Source: Bacillus methanolicus
GTDB lineage: Bacteria; Bacillota; Bacilli; Bacillales; Cytobacillaceae
Direction: 5' to 3'
Length of the DNA stretch: 64,000 nucleotides
NCBI RefSeq assembly: GCF_028888695.1
Contig: NZ_PNFF01000001.1
Location: 443,501-507,500 of the forward strand
A program made the translations under genes and the position numbers. Numbering within the stretch: position 1 is the stretch's first letter; each line of letters starts with the position of its first letter. Positions 40,408-47,919 of this stretch are shown in pieces. The notes beneath the pieces were generated by a model. The model was not told the origin of the DNA, did no database searches, and saw only the letters and a program-made list of their open reading frames with translations.

Positions 40408-40896
40408 ATGAGGACAAGACGAAAAATTAAGTTTCTAATGTTAAAAATGATTGCGATTGTATGTTTATTTGCAACAGGCTGCAAGGGTGAGGAAGTGGAG
40501 AAAGAGAGCAGTTTGGCTCTTATAAAGACAACCAATCCGTCACCACAAATTATTGGCAGCAATCAAAAGGATCAAGACCTTGTAGAAAAAGTGAAAAAAG
40601 ATGTTATGTCATATAAAGAAATTTATGATGTGGCTGTTGTGAAAGGAAAGGAAGATATTCTCGTCGTTTATAAAGTGAAGCATTTGCAGCGGTTCAGAAT
40701 GAAAAAAATTGAAAAAAACATTAATAAGCTTCTTGAAAAAAAATATCCGGACGAAAAATTTACGGTTTCTAGCGATTATAAAATTTTTCTTGAAGCTGTT
40801 CAATTAAAGGAAAAAATGAAGGATCCCGACTATCCGGAGAAGGATGCCGAAGATCGTCTAAAACGAATTATCAGCTTAAAGAATGAATTGACATAG
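40408..40896 (+). CDS. YhcN/YlaJ-type sporulation lipoprotein
   Basis: 162 residues. Basic N-terminus, hydrophobic segment and Cys25 in FATGCKG (a slightly irregular lipobox) indicate a lipoprotein. The rest (VEKVKKDVMSYKEIYDVAVVKG, VVYKVKHLQRFRMKKIEKNI) fits the YhcN/YlaJ family of spore lipoproteins. It directly precedes spoVAC-AD-AEb, the same arrangement as in spoVA2-type operons, so a role in the spore inner membrane is likely. RBS GGAAGGG. Confidence 0.75.
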   Translation: MRTRRKIKFLMLKMIAIVCLFATGCKGEEVEKESSLALIKTTNPSPQIIGSNQKDQDLVEKVKKDVMSYKEIYDVAVVKGKEDILVVYKVKHLQRFRMKKIEKNINKLLEKKYPDEKFTVSSDYKIFLEAVQLKEKMKDPDYPEKDAEDRLKRIISLKNELT

Positions 40897-40911
40897 GAAG
40901 GGGATAAGTGC

Positions 40912-41391
40912 ATGGGGAAAAAGAAAATGGAAAAAATGACACCTCAGCAACAGCAGTACCAGCAGCTTGAACAAAAACATGAGCTGAAGCGTCCAGTGCT
41001 GAAAAACTGCATAAAAGCATTTTTTGTCGGCGGCATTATTTGTGCAATTGGTCAAGCGATTACTTATTTTTATATTTATTTTTTTAATTTTACAGAACAA
41101 ACAGCAGGAAATCCAACGACTGCTACATTAATATTTCTTTCTATGCTGCTGACTGGATTCGGCGTCTACGACAGACTCGGGCAATTCGGCGGAGCAGGAA
41201 GTGCTGTACCGGTAACAGGATTTGGAAATGCGGTTATATCAGCGGCAATCGAACATCGGACAGAAGGGTTTGTTCTTGGAGTAGGAGGAAATATGTTTAA
41301 ACTAGCGGGTGCGGTTATTTTATTTGGGGTTTTTTCAGCCTTTGTAGTTGCTTTAATAAAAACATTATTAATTACGTGGGGGGTTTTATAA
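40912..41391 (+). CDS. spoVAC: SpoVAC, spore dipicolinic-acid channel component
   Basis: 159 residues with a polar Gln/Lys-rich N-terminus and about four TM helices. LLTGFGVYDRLGQFGGAGSAVPVTGFGNAV is the family core (shortened here to its recognisable parts: GFGVYDRLGQF and PVTGFGNA). SpoVAC acts as a mechanosensitive-type channel in DPA movement across the spore inner membrane. RBS GGAAGGGG. The stop TAATG overlaps spoVAD. Confidence 0.93.
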   Translation: MGKKKMEKMTPQQQQYQQLEQKHELKRPVLKNCIKAFFVGGIICAIGQAITYFYIYFFNFTEQTAGNPTTATLIFLSMLLTGFGVYDRLGQFGGAGSAVPVTGFGNAVISAAIEHRTEGFVLGVGGNMFKLAGAVILFGVFSAFVVALIKTLLITWGVL

Positions 41392-42410
41392 TGCTTGCGG
41401 GAAAACAATCGTGGGTATTTTCAAACCGGCCCGCAATCGCGTCGACAGGTGTGTCCGGGGGCCCGTTTGAAGCCAACGGTAAGCTTGCTGAAGATTTTGA
41501 TATCCTCCATGAAGACCTGTGGATGGGGAAGGATTCTTATGAAAAGGCGCACAGCCTTTTGCTTGAAGAGGCAATCGAAGCCGCATTGAAAAAGAGAAAC
41601 TTACAGAAGGATAAAATTCATTTTTTGCTTGCCGGCGATCTTATCAATCAAATTACCCCAACAAGTTTTGCAGCGAGAACAATGCAAATCCCATATTTAG
41701 GGATGTTTGGTGCTTGTTCCACTTCTATGGAAGGACTTGCTTTAGCTTCATTTATTGTCAATTATGGCGGGGCGGAATATGTGATAACAGGCGCCTCAAG
41801 CCATAACGCTGCGGTGGAAAAGCAATTTCGCTATCCGACAGAATATGGCGGCCAAAAGCCTCCGACTGCTCAATGGACGGTCACCGGAGCTGGTGTAGGG
41901 CTCATAACTGCGAAATCCAATCAGCAGGAACCTGTACCAGTAACAACTTCGGCGACAATTGGCAAGGTGGTTGACATGGGGTTATCAGACCCTTTTAATA
42001 TGGGCGGCGCAATGGCTCCTGCAGCAGCTGATACAATCATTGCCCATTTTAGAGACTTACAGCTCGAACCTTCCCATTATGATTTGATCGTAACGGGGGA
42101 CCTTGGCAGAATCGGCCAGGGAACCACGTATGAACTATTGACGAAAAGCGGATTGGAAATCAAGAAAGAACAGTTTCAAGATTGCGGTTTGATGATTTAT
42201 AAAGAAGATCAGCCAGTTCAGTCTGGAGGAAGCGGAGCCGGCTGCTCGGCGACCGTTTTATACGGGCATTTATACAATCAAATGAAAAGCGGAAAATACA
42301 AACGGATACTTCTTGTAGCAACGGGTGCGTTATTGTCACCATTGTCATTTCAACAAAAAGAATCTATTCCATGTATCGCTCATGCAGTCTCAATTGAAAT
42401 GCAAGTATAA
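41391..42410 (+). CDS. spoVAD: SpoVAD, DPA-binding protein
   Basis: 339 residues from ATG 41391 (MLAGKQSWVFSNRPAI). Thiolase-like fold: MFGACSTSMEGLALA, GDLGRIGQGTTYELL, SGGSGAGCSATVLYG. Peripheral inner-membrane protein that binds dipicolinic acid during sporulation and germination. Overlaps spoVAC by one base and lies 15 bp before spoVAE. Confidence 0.95.
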   Translation: MLAGKQSWVFSNRPAIASTGVSGGPFEANGKLAEDFDILHEDLWMGKDSYEKAHSLLLEEAIEAALKKRNLQKDKIHFLLAGDLINQITPTSFAARTMQIPYLGMFGACSTSMEGLALASFIVNYGGAEYVITGASSHNAAVEKQFRYPTEYGGQKPPTAQWTVTGAGVGLITAKSNQQEPVPVTTSATIGKVVDMGLSDPFNMGGAMAPAAADTIIAHFRDLQLEPSHYDLIVTGDLGRIGQGTTYELLTKSGLEIKKEQFQDCGLMIYKEDQPVQSGGSGAGCSATVLYGHLYNQMKSGKYKRILLVATGALLSPLSFQQKESIPCIAHAVSIEMQV

Positions 42411-42425
42411 AGGAGGGAGTTTACA

Positions 42426-42782
42426 ATGCTTGCGATGTTTTTTTGGGCATTTGTAGTAGGAGGTCTTATTTGTGTTTTTGGGCAGTTGTTATTTGATGTA
42501 GCGAAATTAACTCCAGGCCATACATTGAGTTTGCTTGTTGTAATCGGAGCTATTTTGGATGGATTTGGATTATATGAACCCTTGATTGATTTTGCCGGAG
42601 CAGGCGCGACCGTGCCGATAACAAGCTTCGGCAACTCTTTAGTTCATGGGGCTCTCCAAGAAGCAGAACAACATGGCTTAGTCGGGGTGCTTACAGGCAT
42701 GTTCGAAGTAACAAGTTCAGGGATTTCGTCTGCAATTGTTTTCGGCTTTCTAGGAGCTCTTTTGTTTAAGCCAAAAGGGTAA
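42426..42782 (+). CDS. spoVAEb: SpoVAE (SpoVAEb-type) membrane protein
   Basis: 118 residues, RBS GGAGGGAG. Four TM-helix protein similar to Spo[36 protein letters not shown]. Completes the C-AD-E core of the DPA channel. The spoVAA, AB and AF genes are not adjacent, unlike the housekeeping spoVA operon. Confidence 0.93.
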   Translation: MLAMFFWAFVVGGLICVFGQLLFDVAKLTPGHTLSLLVVIGAILDGFGLYEPLIDFAGAGATVPITSFGNSLVHGALQEAEQHGLVGVLTGMFEVTSSGISSAIVFGFLGALLFKPKG

Positions 42783-43122
42783 AGAATGGAGAAAAGAAAT
42801 GCAGTTGCCCTCAAAGTGGGAATGCGCTATTGATGAATGGCAGAAACGGAAAGAACATGCAGTTATTTTAAAGTGATAAATATCCTCTTTGGATAAATTT
42901 AAACGTGTTTCAGGCGTACGTTCGCATGGAATCAAGTGATTTAATTTGCATTCAATTAGTAGCTAGCATTAGTGTCGTACCAAAAAAAAGCGATTTGAGA
43001 ATAATACAAATGATCATACAGACATATCAATTATTGCAAAAAATTCCTTTTGAGCCGCCTATACACAATATAGTTGCCTCACATATGTTATTAAAGACTA
43101 AATCCAAAGTGAGGTGACAGAT
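42783..43122. other. Intergenic region between spoVAEb and yjcZ-like gene
   Basis: A 25-codon frame at 42799-42876 (MQLPSKWECAIDEWQKRKEH...) and a 70-codon GTG frame at 42905 are visible. Only the first has a purine-rich site (GGAGAAAAG), and neither has recognisable composition. No terminator seen. Confidence 0.35.
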
Positions 43123-43251
43123 ATGGGTTTTTGCGGCTACGGTGGATACGGTGGCGGATGCGGCTACGGCGGCGGGTATGGTTCAACATTTGTGTTAATC
43201 GTCGTATTGTTCATATTGTTAATTATTGTTGGAACTAGCTTTTTCCATTAA
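43123..43251 (+). CDS. yjcZ: YjcZ-family sporulation peptide
   Basis: 42 residues: [18 protein letters not shown], then a single TM helix ([18 protein letters not shown]). This is the pattern of the YjcZ family of tiny Bacillus sporulation membrane proteins (Gly/Tyr/Cys-rich head, C-terminal TM). RBS GTGAGGTGA 6 nt before the ATG. Too short for most gene finders. A strong terminator follows. Confidence 0.85.
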   Translation: MGFCGYGGYGGGCGYGGGYGSTFVLIVVLFILLIIVGTSFFH

Positions 43252-43280
43252 TATTCAGTTTTAATTGCAGCAACTGAAAA

Positions 43281-43318
43281 AGATGCCGTCTCAATTAGAG
43301 ACGGCATTCTAGTTTTTT
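43281..43318 (+). terminator. Terminator after yjcZ-like gene
   Basis: ATGCCGTCTC pairs with GAGACGGCAT around AATTA, followed by a T6 run. Confidence 0.9.
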
Positions 43319-43388
43319 CTAAAAAAGCACCTTTTCTGCCTCTATTCATACTATATAAGTAGTTTAAAAAGAAGGCGTGGTGTTCTAT

Positions 43389-43646
43389 ATGGAAAATGGA
43401 TTTTTTAAAAATGTTGAAAAGAAGACCGGTGTAAACATGAAAGATATTTTGGATTTAGCAAATTCTTTGCAAAACGCAAACTTTAATGACGAAAAAACAG
43501 TAAGAGGCGTTATCCAAAGAGTTTGCCAAATTGCAAACAAGTCTGTTTCAAAAGATATGGAAGATAAAATCGTTCAATCTATAATTAAAGATGGCAAAAG
43601 CCTTGATTTTAACTCAATATCAAAAATGCTTAACAACAAAAATTAA
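43389..43646 (+). CDS. spoVIF: SpoVIF (YjcC)
   Basis: 85 residues from ATG 43389 (MENGFFKNVEKKTGVNMKDI). Small, basic helical protein with DLANSLQNANFNDEKTVRGV, matching SpoVIF, which is needed for late coat assembly in B. subtilis. The ribosome site is weak. Position between the spore genes and yjcD-region agrees. Confidence 0.85.
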   Translation: MENGFFKNVEKKTGVNMKDILDLANSLQNANFNDEKTVRGVIQRVCQIANKSVSKDMEDKIVQSIIKDGKSLDFNSISKMLNNKN

Positions 43647-43696
43647 CTAAACCATGCGGGCCAATCCTTCATCGCTTTACCGCTTTAAAACAGTGC

Positions 43697-43746
43697 GGGC
43701 CAGACCCGCTCTGCTTTAAAGCGGTAAAGCAGAGCGGGTCTGGCCC
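43697..43746. repeat. Perfect 21-bp inverted repeat
   Basis: GGGCCAGACCCGCTCTGCTTT (43697-43717, 21 bp; spelled here as arm start GGGCCAGACC) has an exact complement at 43726-43746 around an 8-nt centre. It is GC-rich compared with its surroundings. No T-run follows. Outer arm GGGTCTGGC resembles the end of the 37301 repeat, but the interior does not. Confidence 0.8.
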
Positions 43747-43842
43747 CTATTGCTTTGTTTAACAATCATTGAAATAGGGTATAGAAAAGTATCAAATAGC
43801 ATAGTAAGTAAAAACTGCGTGTTATAAAAGGAGGGGTGTAAG

Positions 43843-44121
43843 ATGATGGGATATATATTGCCGGTTGATCATGGTCAATATCATCAATATGCAGTACGTG
43901 GACTTGGCAACAGTGGCCATTCAATTCAATTTAATCCAATTGCAAGGGTAAACAGAGAAGGAAACGGTTTAACCCAATATCGAGCACTCTCTGCGTATAA
44001 ACGAGTTTTTACAGAATCGGAAATTTCTGCAAGCATTAAGAATAATATAAGCAGAAAAACGATTGAAAAGACGTACTCAGAAGTAACAGGGAAAGGAAAA
44101 TATTTTAGTGAAAGGATTTAA
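43843..44121 (+). CDS. Conserved hypothetical Bacillus protein
   Basis: 92 residues, strong RBS AAAGGAGGGG. N-terminus MMGYILPVDHGQYHQYAVR resembles small proteins beginning M-x-G-Y-I-x-P-V found in several Bacillus species. The rest is polar without TM helix or known motif. Function unknown. Own terminator. Confidence 0.65.
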   Translation: MMGYILPVDHGQYHQYAVRGLGNSGHSIQFNPIARVNREGNGLTQYRALSAYKRVFTESEISASIKNNISRKTIEKTYSEVTGKGKYFSERI

Positions 44122-44126
44122 CACTT

Positions 44127-44170
44127 GATGAATCCCATGGTAATTGCTAGTGGATTCATCGTTTTTTTTT
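44127..44170 (+). terminator. Terminator after 43843 gene
   Basis: GATGAATCC (44127-44135) pairs with GGATTCATC (44152-44160), followed by T9. Confidence 0.9.
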
Positions 44171-44208
44171 GCAAGAGATGAAGTTTTTGAAAAATTACAA
44201 ATTTATCT

Positions 44209-44237
44209 TTTAAACATAGAGGAGAATATGGTAATAT
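44209..44237 (+). promoter_or_regulatory. Promoter of the MHS transporter pseudogene
   Basis: TTTAAA-N17-TAATAT. The whole block closely copies the lutA promoter at 47033-47061. Confidence 0.55.
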
Positions 44238-44260
44238 TAGAAAAAAGTTTTTTATATTAA

Positions 44261-44275
44261 GGTCATCAGATGACC
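44261..44275. promoter_or_regulatory. LutR operator upstream of transporter pseudogene
   Basis: GGTCATCAGATGACC contains TCATC-N-GATGA, the motif I recall as published for B. subtilis LutR. It lies about 24 bp past the -10 box, a roadblock position. Confidence 0.7.
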
Positions 44276-44338
44276 GGTTTATCTGTAAAGTTTAGTTCGG
44301 TTAAGAGAAAAATTGTAAAATAGAAAAGGGGGTAAGCA

Positions 44339-44368
44339 ATGAAAATAGCTATCTTTGCAACGAAATAA
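44339..44368 (+). pseudogene. Nine-codon remnant of a lutA start
   Basis: AAAGGGGGTAAGCA is a strong ribosome site before ATG 44339, which encodes MKIAIFATK then stop. The true lutA begins MKATLFATC. The same order (promoter, operator, ribosome site, lutA-like first codons) occurs at both loci, so this looks like the truncated 5' end of a duplicated lutA. It could now act as a leader peptide. Confidence 0.5.
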
Positions 44369-44469
44369 CAATATACATCGAAAATCGCTCTTTATGAGCA
44401 AAACTTGGCTCGTAAAAATTCAAAATTTTTCAATTATACGAAATTAATTTGAAGAAAGGGAGAGAGAGA

Positions 44470-46040
44470 ATGGATAAAAGCATGAGGAGAGTTCTTATTG
44501 CAAGTTTAGTAGGAAGTGCGATCGAGTGGTTTGATTATTTCTTATATGGTACAGTAGCCTCTTTAGTTTTTAATAAGTTGTTTTTTGTAAATGAAGATCC
44601 TACTGTCGGTTTATTGTTTGCTTATACATCTTTTGCTTTGGCATTTTTTCTTCGACCAGTTGGTGGAATTATTTTCAGTCATATAGGGGATAGGGTTGGG
44701 AGAAAGAAAACGTTAGTCTTAACACTCAGTTTAATGGGGATTTCTACATTTGGAATGGGAGTACTGTAACCGCCAAGTAGAAATGAACACTTTCTTACCT
44801 AAAAATGCTGAATAAGATTGAACACTTTTTTCCAGTAGAGACGTGCACTTTATTTGGAGAGGCGGGCATGATAGCCTTTGTCGGCTGAGCCAGATTCATT
44901 GATATATCAGGCTTCCTGGCTAATAATCTTGCCCGCAGAGGCTCCAAGTAAAGTGACAAAATGCCAGCACTAACTTCCAGTAAAGTGTTCACTACTAATT
45001 AGCAAAATGTGTTCAAAGTTATCAGGCGGTTACAAGTACTTCCTACATATCAAGCGATTGGTGTTTGGGCACCTATTTTACTAACCCTTTGATGTTTCAT
45101 ACAAGGATTAGCTCTCGGAGGCGAATGGGGCGGTTCGCTTTTATTAGCAGTAGAATATGCTCCAAAAGAAAAAAGGGGATTATTCGGTAGTGTGCCTCAG
45201 ATGGGGATATCGATCGGATTGGTATTAGGTACGCTTGCTCTTTCTATCATGTCGTTATTGCCGCATGAAGCTTTTATGACATGGGGTTGGCGAGTGCCAT
45301 TTCTATTAAGTGCATTATTGGTTATTTTTGGGCTATGGATTCGAAAAGGGATTGATGAAACACCATCCTTTAAGAAAACTCAGGTTGAGGGGGAAATTGC
45401 CAAACTCCCAATTGCTGATACTCTTCGTTATCACTGGAGAGAGGTGTTAATTGCTATGGGAGCAAAAGTAGTTGAAACTACACCATTTTACATATTTGGC
45501 ACTTTTGTAGTTTCTTATGCTACGTCTACCTTACATTTCAGCACAACAGCAACCTTAAATGCGGTCATGATTGCTTCAGTAGTAGCAACTTTTTTAATTC
45601 CTATTATTGGAAGTTTATCAGATCGTATCGGGAGAAAACCAATCTATGTCGGTGGAATTTTTCTTGTAATATTGTATGCGTTTCCATATTTTTGGCTGCT
45701 TCAACAAGATTCAGTCGTTTTATTAGTTTTAGCAACTATCATCGGTCTTGGTTTTATCTGGGGATCGGTTAATGCTGTCCTTGGAACAATGTTTTCAGAG
45801 ATATTTACAACAAAAGTAAGATATACAGGAATTTCATTAGGTTATCAACTTGGTGCAGCAGTGGCAGGTGGTACAGCTCCTTTAGTTGCAACAGCTTTAT
45901 TAGCTAAATTCGATAACTCATATATACCGTTAGCCATTTATATGACACTTGCAGCACTTATTAGTTTGACAGCGATTTGGACTGTTAAAGATCGAACGAA
46001 TAAGGATATAGATGAAGAACTTCAGTTGAAAAGTTCATAA
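44470..46040 (+). pseudogene. MHS-family MFS transporter, disrupted
   Basis: ATG 44470 follows AAAGGGAGAGAG. Codons up to 44764 encode GSAIEWFDYFLYGT and GDRVGRKKTL, typical of metabolite:H+ symporters (ProP/ShiA type). A 270-bp insertion (44765-45034) then brings a TAA. Removing it and one target duplicate restores the frame to 45089, where an in-frame TGA (45090-45092) replaces the residue before CFIQGLALGGEWGGS. The rest is intact to 46040, including SDRIGRKPIYVGG. Restored length is about 431 residues. The LutR operator suggests that lactate or a related carboxylate was the substrate. A GTG frame at 45192 could still yield a C-terminal fragment. Confidence 0.85.
44765..45034. mobile_element. 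270-bp non-autonomous element (IS21-like ends)
   Basis: Begins TGTAACCGCC and ends GGCGGTTACA, flanked by direct repeat AGTAC (44760-44764 and 45035-45039). Each end carries a series of matching subrepeats facing inward (GAACAC, GAACACTTT, CACTTTA-TTGGAG), as in IS21-family termini. The centre has further inverted sequence (GCGGGCA...TGCCCGC) and no ORF. Probably a MITE mobilised by an IS21-type transposase elsewhere in the genome. Confidence 0.8.
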
Positions 46041-46066
46041 TAAAGGAAAGAGAGATATTAAGTTTG

Positions 46067-46102
46067 TCCGGATTATTCATAAAATCGAATGAATAATCCG
46101 GA
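46067..46102. terminator. Hairpin between transporter and lutR
   Basis: TCCGGATTATTCAT (46067-46080) pairs perfectly with ATGAATAATCCGGA (46089-46102). Weak T-tail; likely terminator. Confidence 0.65.
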
Positions 46103-46133
46103 TATTATTTAATTGAATTTTTAGAAGATAAAT

Positions 46134-46162
46134 TTGTTTTTACCTTCATTTGCATGTATAAT
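46134..46162 (+). promoter_or_regulatory. Sigma-A promoter of lutR
   Basis: TTGTTT-N17-TATAAT, about 65 bp before the lutR start. Confidence 0.6.
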
Positions 46163-46226
46163 TTTATATAAAAATTCTTCTAAGAAATTATGAAAATATA
46201 CAATGAGTATGAAGCGGAGTAAAACA

Positions 46227-46982
46227 ATGGATAAACTACAGTACAAACAAATAAAACCGAAAAAAATATATGATGAAGTTGCGGAAACCTTATATGAAAT
46301 GATTCGAACGAATCAGTTGAAGCCAGGTGATAAACTGGATTCTGTCCAAAAGTTGGCAGAAAATTTCCAAGTAAGCAGATCTGCTATAAGAGAAGCATTA
46401 ACGGCTTTGAGAGCTATGGGGCTAATCGAGATGAGACAAGGGGAAGGCACGTATATTAAACAATTTGATCATGGGCAAATTACTTTCCCGTTATCCACAG
46501 CGATATTAATGAATAAAGACGATGTCGTTCATTTGCTGGAAGTTAGGAAAATTTTAGAATCCGGGGCAGCGATTGCAGCAGCCTTAAAGAGAAATGAAAA
46601 TGACTTGAAAAAAATTTGGAATGCACTTCAGGAAATGCAACATGCCCATGGTAATGAAGAACTTGGGGAAAAAGCCGACTTGCAATTTCATCTTTCCATT
46701 GCAGAGGCTTCTCAAAATCCTCTTTTACTCAGTTTAATGAATCAAGTTTCTGAATTAATGGTTGAAACGATGAAAGAGACCCGGCGGCTCTGGTTATTTT
46801 CGAAACAAACTACCATGGCAAATTTATATGAAGAGCATTTGGAAATTTATAAAGCGATCGCTTCGCAAAATGCTGATAAAGCCAGAACAGCGATGCTTCA
46901 GCATCTTGAAAATGTAGAGAGAATATTAGAGAAATATTTTTTAGAAAATGAACGGATCACCTATGTACTGACTGACGAATGA
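46227..46982 (+). CDS. lutR: LutR, GntR/FadR-type repressor of lactate genes
   Basis: 251 residues from ATG 46227 (MDKLQYKQIKPKKIYDEVAE), 7 nt after GGAG. N-terminal winged helix (DKLDSVQKLAENFQVSRSAIREALTALRAMGLI region) and C-terminal FadR-C/VanR domain with likely metal or ligand residues (DLQFHLSIAEASQNPLL, EEHLEIYKAI). In B. subtilis LutR represses lutABC and is relieved by L-lactate. Operators occur before lutA and before the transporter pseudogene. Confidence 0.88.
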   Translation: MDKLQYKQIKPKKIYDEVAETLYEMIRTNQLKPGDKLDSVQKLAENFQVSRSAIREALTALRAMGLIEMRQGEGTYIKQFDHGQITFPLSTAILMNKDDVVHLLEVRKILESGAAIAAALKRNENDLKKIWNALQEMQHAHGNEELGEKADLQFHLSIAEASQNPLLLSLMNQVSELMVETMKETRRLWLFSKQTTMANLYEEHLEIYKAIASQNADKARTAMLQHLENVERILEKYFLENERITYVLTDE

Positions 46983-47032
46983 ATTTGTCTGATTTTTTTA
47001 GTAAAATTTTTAGAAAAATTGGAAATAATTCA

Positions 47033-47061
47033 TTTATACATAAGGAGAAATATGGTAATAT
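47033..47061 (+). promoter_or_regulatory. lutABC promoter
   Basis: TTTATA-N17-TAATAT within a block nearly identical to that at 44209-44237. Confidence 0.55.
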
Positions 47062-47087
47062 TAGAAGACTCATTTTCTTCTAGTTGA

Positions 47088-47100
47088 GTCATCAGATGAC
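47088..47100. promoter_or_regulatory. LutR operator of lutABC
   Basis: GTCATCAGATGAC, a perfect TCATC-N-GATGA dyad, about 55 bp before the lutA start and downstream of the -10 box. Confidence 0.75.
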
Positions 47101-47154
47101 CAGTTGACCTGTAATATTTTAAGAGGGAATTGTGAATTTGGGAGGGATGAAGTC

Positions 47155-47871
47155 ATGAAAGCAACCCTTTTTGCCACTTGTTTGGTGGATATGTTTCAAA
47201 GCAACGTTGGAAAAGCAACTGTCGAACTATTGGAACGATTAGGCTGCGAAATCGATTTTCCTGAATCTCAGATTTGTTGTGGCCAACCTTCCTACAATAG
47301 TGGTTATGTCAAAGAATCGATGGATGCCATGAAACGAATGATCGATACTTTTTCTGAGGCGGAATATATCGTTTGTCCATCTGGTTCTTGTGCTTATATG
47401 TTCAAAGAATATCCGCATATTTTTAAAGGAGATCCTGTATGGGAACCGAAAGCAAAAAAAATTGCTGACAATACATATGAATTAACGCAATTCATTGTTG
47501 ACGTATTAAAGATCGAAGATGTTGGTGCCCGGCTTGAGGGGAAAGCAACTTTTCATACTTCCTGCCATATGACTAGACTTCTTGGAGTGAAAGACTCACC
47601 AATGAAATTATTAAAAAATGTAAAAGGATTGGAATTTGTCGAATTACCGGGAAAGGAAAACTGCTGTGGATTTGGGGGAACTTTTTCAGTTAAGGTGATG
47701 CAAATTTCCGAACAAATGGTGGATGAAAAAGTCCAACATGTGGAAGAAACGGAAGCAGATTATCTTATCGGTGCAGATGCAGGATGTTTAATGAATATCG
47801 GTGGACGTATTGAAAGAAAACGAAAACCAATCAAAGTCATGCATATAGCAGAGGTTTTAAACAGCCGTTAG
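47155..47871 (+). CDS. lutA: LutA, L-lactate utilisation Fe-S protein
   Basis: 238 residues, the B. subtilis length, from ATG 47155 ([15 protein letters not shown]) after GGGAGGGATG. Two CCG-type cysteine motifs: [12 protein letters not shown] near residue 40 and [12 protein letters not shown] in the C-terminal half, plus [12 protein letters not shown]. With LutB and LutC it oxidises L-lactate to pyruvate in the cytoplasm. First gene of lutABC. Confidence 0.95.
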   Translation: MKATLFATCLVDMFQSNVGKATVELLERLGCEIDFPESQICCGQPSYNSGYVKESMDAMKRMIDTFSEAEYIVCPSGSCAYMFKEYPHIFKGDPVWEPKAKKIADNTYELTQFIVDVLKIEDVGARLEGKATFHTSCHMTRLLGVKDSPMKLLKNVKGLEFVELPGKENCCGFGGTFSVKVMQISEQMVDEKVQHVEETEADYLIGADAGCLMNIGGRIERKRKPIKVMHIAEVLNSR

Positions 47872-47919
47872 AATTTACTGTTTAGCTAAAATCACTTGTT
47901 AAGGAGAGGTGAAATTAAT

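Noticed and set aside
42905-43117. 70-codon GTG frame before the yjcZ-like gene
   Set aside because: No ribosome site, no known family, and composition does not look coding.
43123-43190. Short GGCTACGG-type repeats suggesting a CRISPR or microsatellite
   Set aside because: They are the Gly/Tyr codons of the yjcZ-like peptide; no spacers or cas genes.
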